Origin: Desulfotomaculum sp.
Lineage (GTDB): Bacteria > Bacillota > Desulfotomaculia > Desulfotomaculales > Nap2-2B
Length of the DNA: 20,398 nt
Direction of reading: 5' to 3'
Assembly: GCA_003485325.1 (NCBI GenBank)
Contig: DMZI01000035.1
Coordinates: forward strand, 67,544 to 87,941
This document shows positions 14,193 to 20,398 of this stretch, piece by piece. A model generated the notes under the pieces. It searched no databases. It had not been told where the DNA came from and saw only the letters and a list, made by a program, of their open reading frames with translations. Each line of letters begins with the position of its first letter. Positions within the stretch are counted from its first letter, which is position 1. The position numbers and the translations under genes were made by a program.

Positions 14193-15393
14193 CAGGTATT
14201 GTCTCTTCTATCAGGCAGTGCAGCCTGCCTTTAAAAAGTTCTACCCGGACAGGCTCTCCCCTGGCTGTTTCTTCTGCGCTGCGGATTATCTGGCGCGAAT
14301 CTGCCCGGCTGCAAATGCTGTAACCCCTGGCCAGGGTTGCCAGAGGGCTTAATGTTTCCAGGCGGTTTACCTGCACAGCAAGCCTGTTCCGGTTTTGTTC
14401 AAGAAGACGGTTTGCAGACTGCGACAGCATTTGTGAAATAAAATCCAGCTGCTGCTCCTTGCTGGTACATAGTTCATGTATGGGTCTCCGTAAAACAGGA
14501 CGGTCCAGGCAGGCTTCCAGGCGCTGCATACACCTGTTTAAATGAGCTTGTGTCCCCTGGAAAATCCTTTCTTTTAAATGCCGGGTCATTTTAATCATTT
14601 CCTGTTTTACGGGGACTACGAGTTCCGCGGCGGCGGACGGCGTAGCGGCGCGTACATCGGCAACAAAGTCAGCTATTGTAAAATCAGTTTCATGCCCTAC
14701 GGCGGAAACAACAGGTATTATTGAATTAAAAATACTGCGGGCCACTATTTCTGTATTGAATGCCCACAATTCCTCTATTGAACCCCCGCCCCTGCCGATT
14801 ATGATTACGTCTATTAAATCAATGGTGTTTAGAAGCTCGATGGACTTGGCGATTTCATAGCCGGCATTATCTCCCTGGACAGCTGCAGGCGCAAAAACAA
14901 TATACATACCCGGCCAGCGCCGTCCAATTATGTCAACCATGTCACGGATTACGGCGCCGGTTGGGGAAGTGACGATTCCGACCCTCCTGGGTAGAAGCGG
15001 GAGTTTTTTCTTTTTCTCGCTGTCAAAAAGACCTTCTGCCTGTAATTTCTTTTTAAGCAGTTCGAAAGCCTGATATAAAGAACCTGTCCCGTCAGGTTCC
15101 ATTTCCTCGACATAAAACTGGTAAATTCCGTCACGTTCGTATACTGTTACATACCCGCGAGCTCTTACAGAAAGACCGTTCTCAGGTTGGAAGGAAAGGT
15201 TTTTGGATCTTGAACGGAACATGACTGACCTGATTGTGCATTGTTCGTCCTTGAGTGTAAAGTAGAGATGTCCGCTGGCTGCCTGCTTGTAGTTGGATAT
15301 TTCTCCTTTTACCCAAAAGTTAAGAAGTAAAAGGTCGTTATCCATTATTTCTTTTATATGTGCGGTTATTTCTGAAACTGTAAGTATTTTCAT
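14188..15393 (-). CDS. xseA: Exodeoxyribonuclease VII large subunit
   Basis: The 401-residue catalytic subunit of ExoVII, with XseB, degrades single-stranded DNA from both ends. An N-terminal OB-fold (about 1-100: SEITAHIKEIMDNDLLLLNFWVKGEISN) is followed by the catalytic region with GRGGGSIEELWAFN and SAVGHETDFTIADFVADVRAATPSAA. A coiled-coil-like helical part and the LSPLATLARGYSI C-terminal segment complete the protein. Length is normal for the family. An AGAGG ribosome site precedes the ATG. It follows nfnB after 26 bp in the same row. The small-subunit gene xseB, often directly downstream, is absent; the repeat element and folD are there instead, so XseB must be encoded elsewhere or be lost. 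Confidence 0.94.
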   Translation of the reverse strand: MKILTVSEITAHIKEIMDNDLLLLNFWVKGEISNYKQAASGHLYFTLKDEQCTIRSVMFRSRSKNLSFQPENGLSVRARGYVTVYERDGIYQFYVEEMEPDGTGSLYQAFELLKKKLQAEGLFDSEKKKKLPLLPRRVGIVTSPTGAVIRDMVDIIGRRWPGMYIVFAPAAVQGDNAGYEIAKSIELLNTIDLIDVIIIGRGGGSIEELWAFNTEIVARSIFNSIIPVVSAVGHETDFTIADFVADVRAATPSAAAELVVPVKQEMIKMTRHLKERIFQGTQAHLNRCMQRLEACLDRPVLRRPIHELCTSKEQQLDFISQMLSQSANRLLEQNRNRLAVQVNRLETLSPLATLARGYSICSRADSRQIIRSAEETARGEPVRVELFKGRLHCLIEETIPE

Positions 15394-15419
15394 TACTGGC
15401 GGCCTCTTATAGCCTGGTA

Positions 15420-16847
15420 TTATTTTTTATTCATTAAATACTCATGGATAGATTTTGCGGCAACACGGCCTGCGCCCATCGCAAGGATAACTGTTGCGGC
15501 GCCGGTAACTACATCACCGCCCGCATAAACACCCTGTTTTGATGTGGCGCCTGTCTGCAAATCAGCCACAATGTTTCCTCTTTTGGTAACTTCCAGCCCC
15601 TTGGTGGTCCTGGGAACAAGCGGGTTTGGACCCTGTCCGATAGCTACAACAACAGTATCTACGTCCATGATAAATTCTGAACCCGGAATGGGAACAGGGC
15701 TTCTTCTGCCTGATTCATCGGGTTCTCCAAGCTCATACCTCAAGCATTCCATGCTTTTAACAATGCCTTTTTCATCGGCTATTATTTTAACCGGACTGGT
15801 CAGGAAGGCAAATTTAACGCCCTCTTCAATCGCGTGTTCCACTTCTTCGCGCCGGGCGGGAAGCTCTTTCTCTGACCGCCTGTAGACTATCCAGGATTCT
15901 TCCGCTCCAAGGCGAAGCGCTGTGCGGGCGGAGTCCATGGCGACGTTGCCGCCGCCTAAAACAGCAACTTTCTTGCCGATTTTAACAGGGGTATCCCACT
16001 CGGGGAACAGGTATGCTTTCATCAGGTTTACCCTGGTAAGAAATTCATTGGCCGAGTATACGCCGCAGGAATTCTCGCCCGGTATGTTCATGAAATACGG
16101 CAGTCCTGCTCCTGTGCCAATATATACCGCATCAAAGCCCCCCCCATCGAGGAGTTCATCTATGGTGGTGAACTTGCCGACTACGGAGTTGACTTTAACC
16201 TCGACACCAATCTTTTTAAGGTTATCAATTTCTGTTTGAACAACCTTTTTAGGCAGTCTGAACTCGGGGATGCCGTACATAAGCACCCCGCCGGGTACGT
16301 GCAGGGCTTCGAAAATGGTAACCTGATGCCCTAGTTTGGCCAAATCCGCGGCGCAAGTCAGTCCTCCCGGGCCTGATCCTACCACAGCTGCCTTAAATCC
16401 GGTGGGCTGTTCAACTTTGGGAGGAGTAACTTCTCCGGCAAGCTCCCAGTCAGCGCAGAATCTTTCCAGCCTGCCGATTGCCACCGGCTCATTTTTTTTG
16501 CCCATTGTACAGACTTGTTCGCACTGGTTTTCCTGCGGGCAGACGCGTCCACAGATTGCCGGCAGGGCGTTTTTCTCTTTGATTACTCTAATTCCCCCGG
16601 CAAAATCCCCTTCAGAGACAAGCTTTATAAAACCGGGTATGTCTACATCTACCGGGCAACCTTCCCGGCAGAAAGGTTTTTTACACTGAATGCACCTTTT
16701 TGCTTCATCAATGGCTGTTTCCTTTGTGTATCCGGTTGCTACTTCGCTGAAATTTTTCACACGGGCAGCGGGATCCTGTGCAGGCATGGGATGCTTTTTA
16801 GGGATGATTTCCCTTTTCTGTTTGCCGGCTTTTTGTTCGTTATCCAT
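15420..16847 (-). CDS. nfnB: NfnB, large subunit of electron-bifurcating NADH-dependent ferredoxin:NADP+ oxidoreductase
   Basis: The 475-residue flavoprotein resembles the glutamate synthase small subunit. N-terminal Cys at 52, 55, 60, 64, 99, 103, 109 and 113 suit two [4Fe-4S] clusters. AAVVGSGPGGLTCAADLA (about 153-170) binds FAD, and KKVAVLGGGNVAMDSA with YRRSEKELPARREE binds NADPH. The C-terminal part has the second FAD-site motif GVYAGGDVVTGAATVILAMG. The start codon overlaps the nfnA stop (TAATG) with GGAGGTG upstream, so the subunits are translationally coupled. The pair exchanges electrons among NADH, ferredoxin and NADPH. Automatic labels such as GltA or sulfide dehydrogenase are likely, but the adjacent NfnA-like subunit makes Nfn the better name. 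No glutamate synthase large subunit is present. Confidence 0.88.
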   Translation of the reverse strand: MDNEQKAGKQKREIIPKKHPMPAQDPAARVKNFSEVATGYTKETAIDEAKRCIQCKKPFCREGCPVDVDIPGFIKLVSEGDFAGGIRVIKEKNALPAICGRVCPQENQCEQVCTMGKKNEPVAIGRLERFCADWELAGEVTPPKVEQPTGFKAAVVGSGPGGLTCAADLAKLGHQVTIFEALHVPGGVLMYGIPEFRLPKKVVQTEIDNLKKIGVEVKVNSVVGKFTTIDELLDGGGFDAVYIGTGAGLPYFMNIPGENSCGVYSANEFLTRVNLMKAYLFPEWDTPVKIGKKVAVLGGGNVAMDSARTALRLGAEESWIVYRRSEKELPARREEVEHAIEEGVKFAFLTSPVKIIADEKGIVKSMECLRYELGEPDESGRRSPVPIPGSEFIMDVDTVVVAIGQGPNPLVPRTTKGLEVTKRGNIVADLQTGATSKQGVYAGGDVVTGAATVILAMGAGRVAAKSIHEYLMNKK

Positions 16848-17698
16848 TATTTAGCACCTCCGCAACAGCACTGTGCTGAAAAACGTTCCATCGCTGTCCG
16901 TTCTTCGTTTTGGAAAAAGGCAGACCTGAGGGCAAGTTCGTTAAAGTCAACCTGGTGACCGTCGAATTCCGGGCCGTCCACGCAGACAAACCTTGTTTTT
17001 CCACCGACGGTTACCCGGCAGCAGCCGCACATGCCTGTACCGTCAACCATGAGAGAATTCAGGCTGACGATGGTTTTAATTCCGTATTCTTCTGTTAAGC
17101 GGCAGCAAACTCTCATCATCGGCTGGGGTCCTATGGCAAGGACCATGGCTATATTATCTTTTCCCCTGTCTTCGATGATTTCCTTTAGAACGTCGGATAC
17201 AAAGCCCTTTCTTACATAGGAACCATCATCAGTAGTAATGTGAAGCTCCGATGACGCTTCCCTCATTTTATCCTCCCAGAATAGGAGTTCTTTATTTCTG
17301 GATCCGATAATTCCTATGACATGGTTGCCGGCTTCCTTGAGGGCGCGGGTAATTGGGTATACCGGGGCCACGCCTACTCCTCCGCCGACACATATTACGG
17401 CGCCGAAATTTTCCACATGCGAGGGCATACCCAGGGGTCCTGCAAGGTCCCTGATCGAATCCCCTATTTCGAGCATACCCAATTGTTTGGTTGTTTTTCC
17501 AACCTCCTGGAATACAATTGTGATTGTCCCGTTTTCGCGGTTGAAATCGGCAATTGTTAAAGGAATACGTTCACTCTCTTCACCAATACGCAGGATAATA
17601 AACTGTCCTGGCAGGCATTTTCTGGCAATTTCCGGCGCTTCAACCACCATAAGTTTAATAACTGGTGATAACACCTGCTTGTCCAGTATCTTGGACAT
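16847..17698 (-). CDS. nfnA: NfnA, small FAD/2Fe-2S subunit of the NADH:ferredoxin:NADP+ oxidoreductase
   Basis: The 283-residue protein is of the ferredoxin-reductase/dihydroorotate-dehydrogenase-K type. FAD-binding RIPLTIAD (44-51) is followed by the nucleotide-binding CVGGGVGVAPVYP (103-115). A [2Fe-2S] motif follows with C224, C226, C227 and C239, and D219 just before (VDGTGMCGCC). In characterised Nfn an Asp takes part in holding this cluster, so D219 is worth noting. The tail is unusually Cys-rich (AQCCCGGAK). The ATG has GGAGAGAAGG upstream. The gene follows nusB after 54 bp without a terminator and overlaps nfnB by one base. Sulfide dehydrogenase subunit B is an alternative family label. 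Confidence 0.88.
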   Translation of the reverse strand: MSKILDKQVLSPVIKLMVVEAPEIARKCLPGQFIILRIGEESERIPLTIADFNRENGTITIVFQEVGKTTKQLGMLEIGDSIRDLAGPLGMPSHVENFGAVICVGGGVGVAPVYPITRALKEAGNHVIGIIGSRNKELLFWEDKMREASSELHITTDDGSYVRKGFVSDVLKEIIEDRGKDNIAMVLAIGPQPMMRVCCRLTEEYGIKTIVSLNSLMVDGTGMCGCCRVTVGGKTRFVCVDGPEFDGHQVDFNELALRSAFFQNEERTAMERFSAQCCCGGAK

Positions 17699-17752
17699 AA
17701 ATCCTTCTCTCCGTTCCCTTATATTTTTAAATTAATAATTTGTGCTTGTTGT

Positions 17753-18172
17753 TTATGAGCAGGTTAAATACGTGTGAGGATCTTCTGCTATCTTTCCTAA
17801 AACTCCGTTCACAAACCTGCTGGAGTCGTCCGTACCAAAAATTTTGGCCAGTTCAATTGCCTCGTTGAGGGATACGCTTCCAGGGATGTCTTCGCAGTAG
17901 AATATTTCAAAGAGGGCCATACGCATTATATTGCGATCTACTGCAGCCATACGTCCCAGATCCCAATCTCGGCTGACACTGGCTATTGCTTTATCGAGGA
18001 TTTTTAAATTTTGAATTGTTCCAAATACTATTCTGCGGATAAATTCTATGCTTTCCTGATTCAGATCCTTTCCCTGGACGGTGTATTGAAAGGCTGTTTC
18101 GGGAGGCGCCTGGCCCAGATCAATTTGAAATAAAATCTGCAAAGTGAGTTCTCTGGCCTGCCTTCTTTTCAT
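17753..18172 (-). CDS. nusB: Transcription antitermination protein NusB
   Basis: The 139-residue all-helical protein binds boxA RNA with NusE (ribosomal protein S10) to support rRNA transcription. The family start KRRQARELTLQILFQID and the later SVSRDWDLGRMAAVDRNIMRMALFEI and SVSLNEAIELAKIFGTDDSSRFVNGVLG are all present at the usual spacing. Length is typical. It follows the DUF2273 gene after 14 bp. The neighbourhood of asp23-like, amaP and DUF2273 genes upstream and folD/xseA downstream is the common Firmicutes arrangement. Confidence 0.95.
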   Translation of the reverse strand: MKRRQARELTLQILFQIDLGQAPPETAFQYTVQGKDLNQESIEFIRRIVFGTIQNLKILDKAIASVSRDWDLGRMAAVDRNIMRMALFEIFYCEDIPGSVSLNEAIELAKIFGTDDSSRFVNGVLGKIAEDPHTYLTCS

Positions 18173-18186
18173 TTTAGCTCCCTTGT

Positions 18187-18405
18187 TTAATCTTTGCGGA
18201 ATATACTGTAAAATATGTCTTTTATTCCTATGCGCTCGTCAAGGCGTTTGCCTATATAGTAGCCAACCCCTACGCAGATTGCCACAAAAATAGTTTTTAT
18301 AATCCCGTATTTAATTACCAGCCAGCCAAAGATCAGCCCTATTAAGATCCCTGTTGCCTTGCCACGGTGTCTGCTTAGGAAATCCATAATATCGGCCAAA
18401 TTCAT
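18187..18405 (-). CDS. DUF2273 small membrane protein
   Basis: The 72-residue protein has two hydrophobic helices (about 17-35 and 37-55) separated by a short YG turn and a charged C terminus (KRLDERIGIKD). DUF2273 proteins are commonly encoded between AmaP and Asp23-family genes in Firmicutes and are thought to act at the membrane with them. The molecular function is unknown. The gene is spaced 29 bp after amaP and 14 bp before nusB, so it is clearly within the operon. Confidence 0.85.
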   Translation of the reverse strand: MNLADIMDFLSRHRGKATGILIGLIFGWLVIKYGIIKTIFVAICVGVGYYIGKRLDERIGIKDIFYSIFRKD

Positions 18406-18434
18406 TATCGGCGCCCCTTAAATAAATAAATAGA

Positions 18435-18965
18435 TCACTCTACACGCAGCTTACTGGCTGAAATGCTGTGGACAAGAAATTCAATCTGCTGTACAGTGAT
18501 TCCTGTTACAGAAAAAACCCTTTCCTTTACCTGTTCCTGGACGACGTCGGACACTTCCGGAATACTTGTATCAGGTGTTACTGCTGCTTTGATACGTATT
18601 CCAATTCCCTGAGGACGGTTGAAGACCCTGGCTTTTACCTCGCGAACGCCATTGTTCTGTGAGACAACTTTTTCAGCGAGGCTCTCTATCGCAGTCAAGG
18701 CGATCCGTACATTTCCAAGTTTGCCTTCATAAACGACAGCCTGTTCCCGGGCAGGTCTTATATTAACCCACAGGAGGCGAATTCCTGCAATGATAAACAG
18801 GCCCAATATTAAAAAGATCACTGCTGGCTGCTGAATTGCCTGCAATAACTGGGGCTGATTTTGGCCAATACTCAACCAGCCGGCAAGGAAAGGGATCGCG
18901 GCAAAAAATAAAACTGTCAGGATAAACGTGTATATGAATAGCAAAAAGCGGTCGAAAGGCCGCAA
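18435..18965 (-). CDS. amaP: Alkaline shock response membrane anchor protein AmaP
   Basis: The 176-residue protein has two membrane helices (about 7-31 and 48-67) followed by an Asp23-like soluble domain (about 80-170). AmaP anchors Asp23 at the membrane in staphylococci. The start is TTG 18965, chosen because a strong GGAGG lies 10 nt upstream and the first helix begins directly afterwards; no ATG is better placed. It follows the Asp23-like gene after 15 bp. Functional transfer from Staphylococcus is by family only, and a cell-envelope stress role here is inference. Confidence 0.85.
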   Translation of the reverse strand: MRPFDRFLLFIYTFILTVLFFAAIPFLAGWLSIGQNQPQLLQAIQQPAVIFLILGLFIIAGIRLLWVNIRPAREQAVVYEGKLGNVRIALTAIESLAEKVVSQNNGVREVKARVFNRPQGIGIRIKAAVTPDTSIPEVSDVVQEQVKERVFSVTGITVQQIEFLVHSISASKLRVE

Positions 18966-18980
18966 TTTAATAAAGCCTCC

Positions 18981-19376
18981 TTATTTTGTGCGCTGTTCGT
19001 CTTCCTTGTCCGAACCGCTAAACGAAACTCCCTGAATGTGAATATTTACCACCTTTACATTCAAGCCGGTCATATCGTTAACCGCTTTTCTCACTTTTTG
19101 CTGAATTTGTGACGCAATATCCGGTATCTTTGCGCCATAATCAACTATAACATAAATATCTACCGCCGCTTCCTTTTCGCCGACTTCAACCTTTACCCCT
19201 TTGGAAAGGTTTTTACGGCCTAGGATTTCGGCAATGCCGCCGGCTAAACCCCCGCTCATGCCGGTAACTCCCTGCACTTCTGTTGCGGCAAGACCGGCAA
19301 TTATCCTAACAACTTCGTCAGCGATCCGTATAGAACCGATGCTTGTCTGTTCCTGCTTGACAACAATATCTTCCAA
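18981..19376 (-). CDS. Asp23/Gls24 family envelope stress protein
   Basis: The 131-residue Asp23-family protein carries the typical GSIRIADEVVRIIAGLAATEVQGV start, a Gly-rich loop (SGGLAGGIAEILGRK), and the VKVEVGEKEAAVDIYVIVDYGAKIPDIA core. The hydrophilic tail (DKEDEQRTK) is likely disordered. The start is TTG 19376 with GGAGG 10 nt upstream, the same start codon and spacing as the next gene. In Bacillus the corresponding protein is YqhY, encoded beside accBC; no acc genes are here. A promoter candidate at 19434-19462 makes it the first gene of its own transcript. Confidence 0.9.
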   Translation of the reverse strand: MEDIVVKQEQTSIGSIRIADEVVRIIAGLAATEVQGVTGMSGGLAGGIAEILGRKNLSKGVKVEVGEKEAAVDIYVIVDYGAKIPDIASQIQQKVRKAVNDMTGLNVKVVNIHIQGVSFSGSDKEDEQRTK

Positions 19377-19433
19377 AATATTCTTACCTCCTATTAAAAA
19401 ATTAACCCCAGCCCTCCAAAAAAGGACATATTA

Positions 19434-19462
19434 ATTATAACCAAGATGTCAAATCTGCGCAA
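19434..19462 (-). promoter_or_regulatory. Promoter candidate for asp23-amaP-DUF2273-nusB
   Basis: A perfect TATAAT (19439-19434) lies 17 nt from TTGCGC (19462-19457) in the 131-bp gap between spoIIIAH and the Asp23-like gene. It would let the housekeeping genes be expressed apart from the sporulation genes upstream. A nearby TTGACA (about 19452-19447) is only 7 nt from this -10 and is not correctly spaced. Confidence 0.5.
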
Positions 19463-19507
19463 CCATTTATATCACAAGAAAAGATTCGGCTTCATTGCTT
19501 GAGGAGT

Positions 19508-20089
19508 TTAATCCTTGGCAAGTATAATAATATTCTGGCCCTCTACTCCAGTACCCCAGGTAACCAACTGGCGGATTCCCTCTTCATCATGAAGCGATAA
19601 TGCAGACGCCTGCACTATTATAGTGATTTTGTTGTTTTCTTCAAGGCAGACGGTGCTGTCCCGGTATCCGCGGGCGCTGATTAGGCGCTCAAGTTCACCT
19701 TCCCTGGCCAGCTTTTCACTTAAAAAGAGGAGTTTTTCCTGGGCTTCCTGCCTTATCTGGGAACTTGACGAGGGGTTGTCGATAATTTCGCGCAGAAGTT
19801 CAATCTGCCTGCCGTTGGAGCGTTCTCTGTCCAAATGGTATTCAATAAAAAATTTCGAACCCTGATCATATGAGGTGGTTTCAATCTGGTCCGTATTTAA
19901 GAATAAGGGCTTGCCGGTAGTTTTTGTTTCCTCGCTGCTGGCACTGGTCTGAGAATCCGTAGTTCCGTGTTGCTTCATTTTGGCAAGCTTGCCCGGCAGG
20001 TTAAGATAAACCGCTGCCAGCAGGCATATTCCCAATATAAGAGTTGCGATAATGTAAAAGGTCCTTTTATTGATTACTAATAAAAACAT
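19508..20089 (-). CDS. spoIIIAH: Stage III sporulation protein AH
   Basis: The 193-residue protein has a short N terminus ending in KR, one membrane helix (about 11-29), a Ser/Thr-rich linker (about 40-60), and a C-terminal YscJ/FliF-like ring-building domain with a helical approach region (RQIELLREIIDNPSSSSQIR). SpoIIIAH in the mother-cell membrane binds SpoIIQ across the septum to form the feeding-tube channel during endospore formation. A GGGAG ribosome site lies 8 nt before the ATG. It directly follows spoIIIAG (about 16 bp), as in the conserved spoIIIA operon. This is the strongest evidence that the organism makes, or descends from makers of, endospores. Confidence 0.9.
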   Translation of the reverse strand: MFLLVINKRTFYIIATLILGICLLAAVYLNLPGKLAKMKQHGTTDSQTSASSEETKTTGKPLFLNTDQIETTSYDQGSKFFIEYHLDRERSNGRQIELLREIIDNPSSSSQIRQEAQEKLLFLSEKLAREGELERLISARGYRDSTVCLEENNKITIIVQASALSLHDEEGIRQLVTWGTGVEGQNIIILAKD

Positions 20090-20105
20090 GGTTTAAGCTC
20101 CCTTC

Positions 20106-20398
20106 TTATGATTTTGGCAGCACGAGCACTTTTTGTGGTTCTATTCCCAGGGCAACCTGGACGGCTTCGAAAAGCCGGGCCTTTATCTCAGGATCTTTTG
20201 CGCCCTGAGCTACTACTAGGACACCTGCAACTCTTGATGATTCTGTTTGTTCTACTACGGGAGTTTCTTCCTGACCATTCCGGGTAAAGACAAGCTGTCC
20301 GCTATCCGTATATTCAGTTATGGACCGGGCGCCTCCGACCTGATCTTTTTCTTCGGTCGTTTTTTTGCTGCTGTTTGTATTGACTGCGTACTGATCAT
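20106..20398 (-). CDS. spoIIIAG: Stage III sporulation protein AG, C-terminal part (cut by the window edge)
   Basis: The open frame runs from the right edge to a TAA at 20108-20106, giving about 96 residues plus the stop. The end has the SpoIIIAG signature: VAGVLVVAQGAKDPEIKARL, then FEAVQVALGIEPQKVLVLPKS. The preceding part (SSKKTTEEKDQVGG, then SITEYTDSGQLVFTRN) is the hydrophilic linker and start of the ring-building domain. The N terminus and membrane helix lie outside the window. It is followed after 16 bp by spoIIIAH, matching the conserved spoIIIAG-AH order. Confidence 0.88.
   Translation of the reverse strand, partial: DQYAVNTNSSKKTTEEKDQVGGARSITEYTDSGQLVFTRNGQEETPVVEQTESSRVAGVLVVAQGAKDPEIKARLFEAVQVALGIEPQKVLVLPKS

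Noticed and set aside
15420..16847. Glutamate synthase small subunit (gltD)
   Set aside because: The domain order matches, but the neighbour is an NfnA-type flavoprotein and no glutamate synthase large subunit is present.

Overview
The window looks like chromosomal DNA of a spore-forming, anaerobic Gram-positive bacterium, most likely of the Desulfotomaculum/Pelotomaculum (Peptococcaceae) type. The reasons are the spoIIIAG-spoIIIAH sporulation genes, the Asp23/AmaP/DUF2273/NusB block, electron-bifurcating NfnAB beside FolD, a very large CoA-dehydratase activase protein, strong GGAGG ribosome sites and TTG/GTG starts. The genus is inferred from gene content, not from a search.

Left part, mostly + strand (1-9843). 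A terminator of an upstream gene is followed by a ~1430-residue protein that joins two ASKHA activase domains to a two-part HgdB-like iron-sulfur region. A small P-loop kinase lies on the - strand. Then come an acyl-CoA ligase, a thiolase and a 3-hydroxyacyl-CoA dehydrogenase. These last three form a plausible fatty acid/butyrate module ending at a clear terminator (9810-9843).

Middle part, - strand (9981-12827). A magnesium-response unit: promoter, M-box riboswitch with a readable terminator/antiterminator, then a membrane-less PRC-barrel/MgtE-N/CBS protein and, 4 nt later, an Nramp-related transporter. The transporter's metal-site residues differ from those of Mn/Fe Nramps in the way expected of Nramp-related Mg transporters.

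Right part, - strand (12850-20398). A long gene row reads from the right edge: spoIIIAG (partial), spoIIIAH, then a promoter, asp23-like, amaP, DUF2273, nusB, nfnA, nfnB, xseA, an inserted repeat, folD and a terminator. NfnAB and FolD meet at NADPH/one-carbon metabolism.

The least explained structure is a ~347-bp hairpin-rich repeat present as two inverted copies (7055-7400 and 13845-14192). Their right-hand 251 bp are identical, and two further degenerate right ends lie at 7545-7589 and 9917-9960. The second copy sits exactly between the xseA stop codon and the folD start. No transposase is present, so the copies look like a non-autonomous mobile or structured-RNA element. No tRNA, rRNA or CRISPR array was seen.
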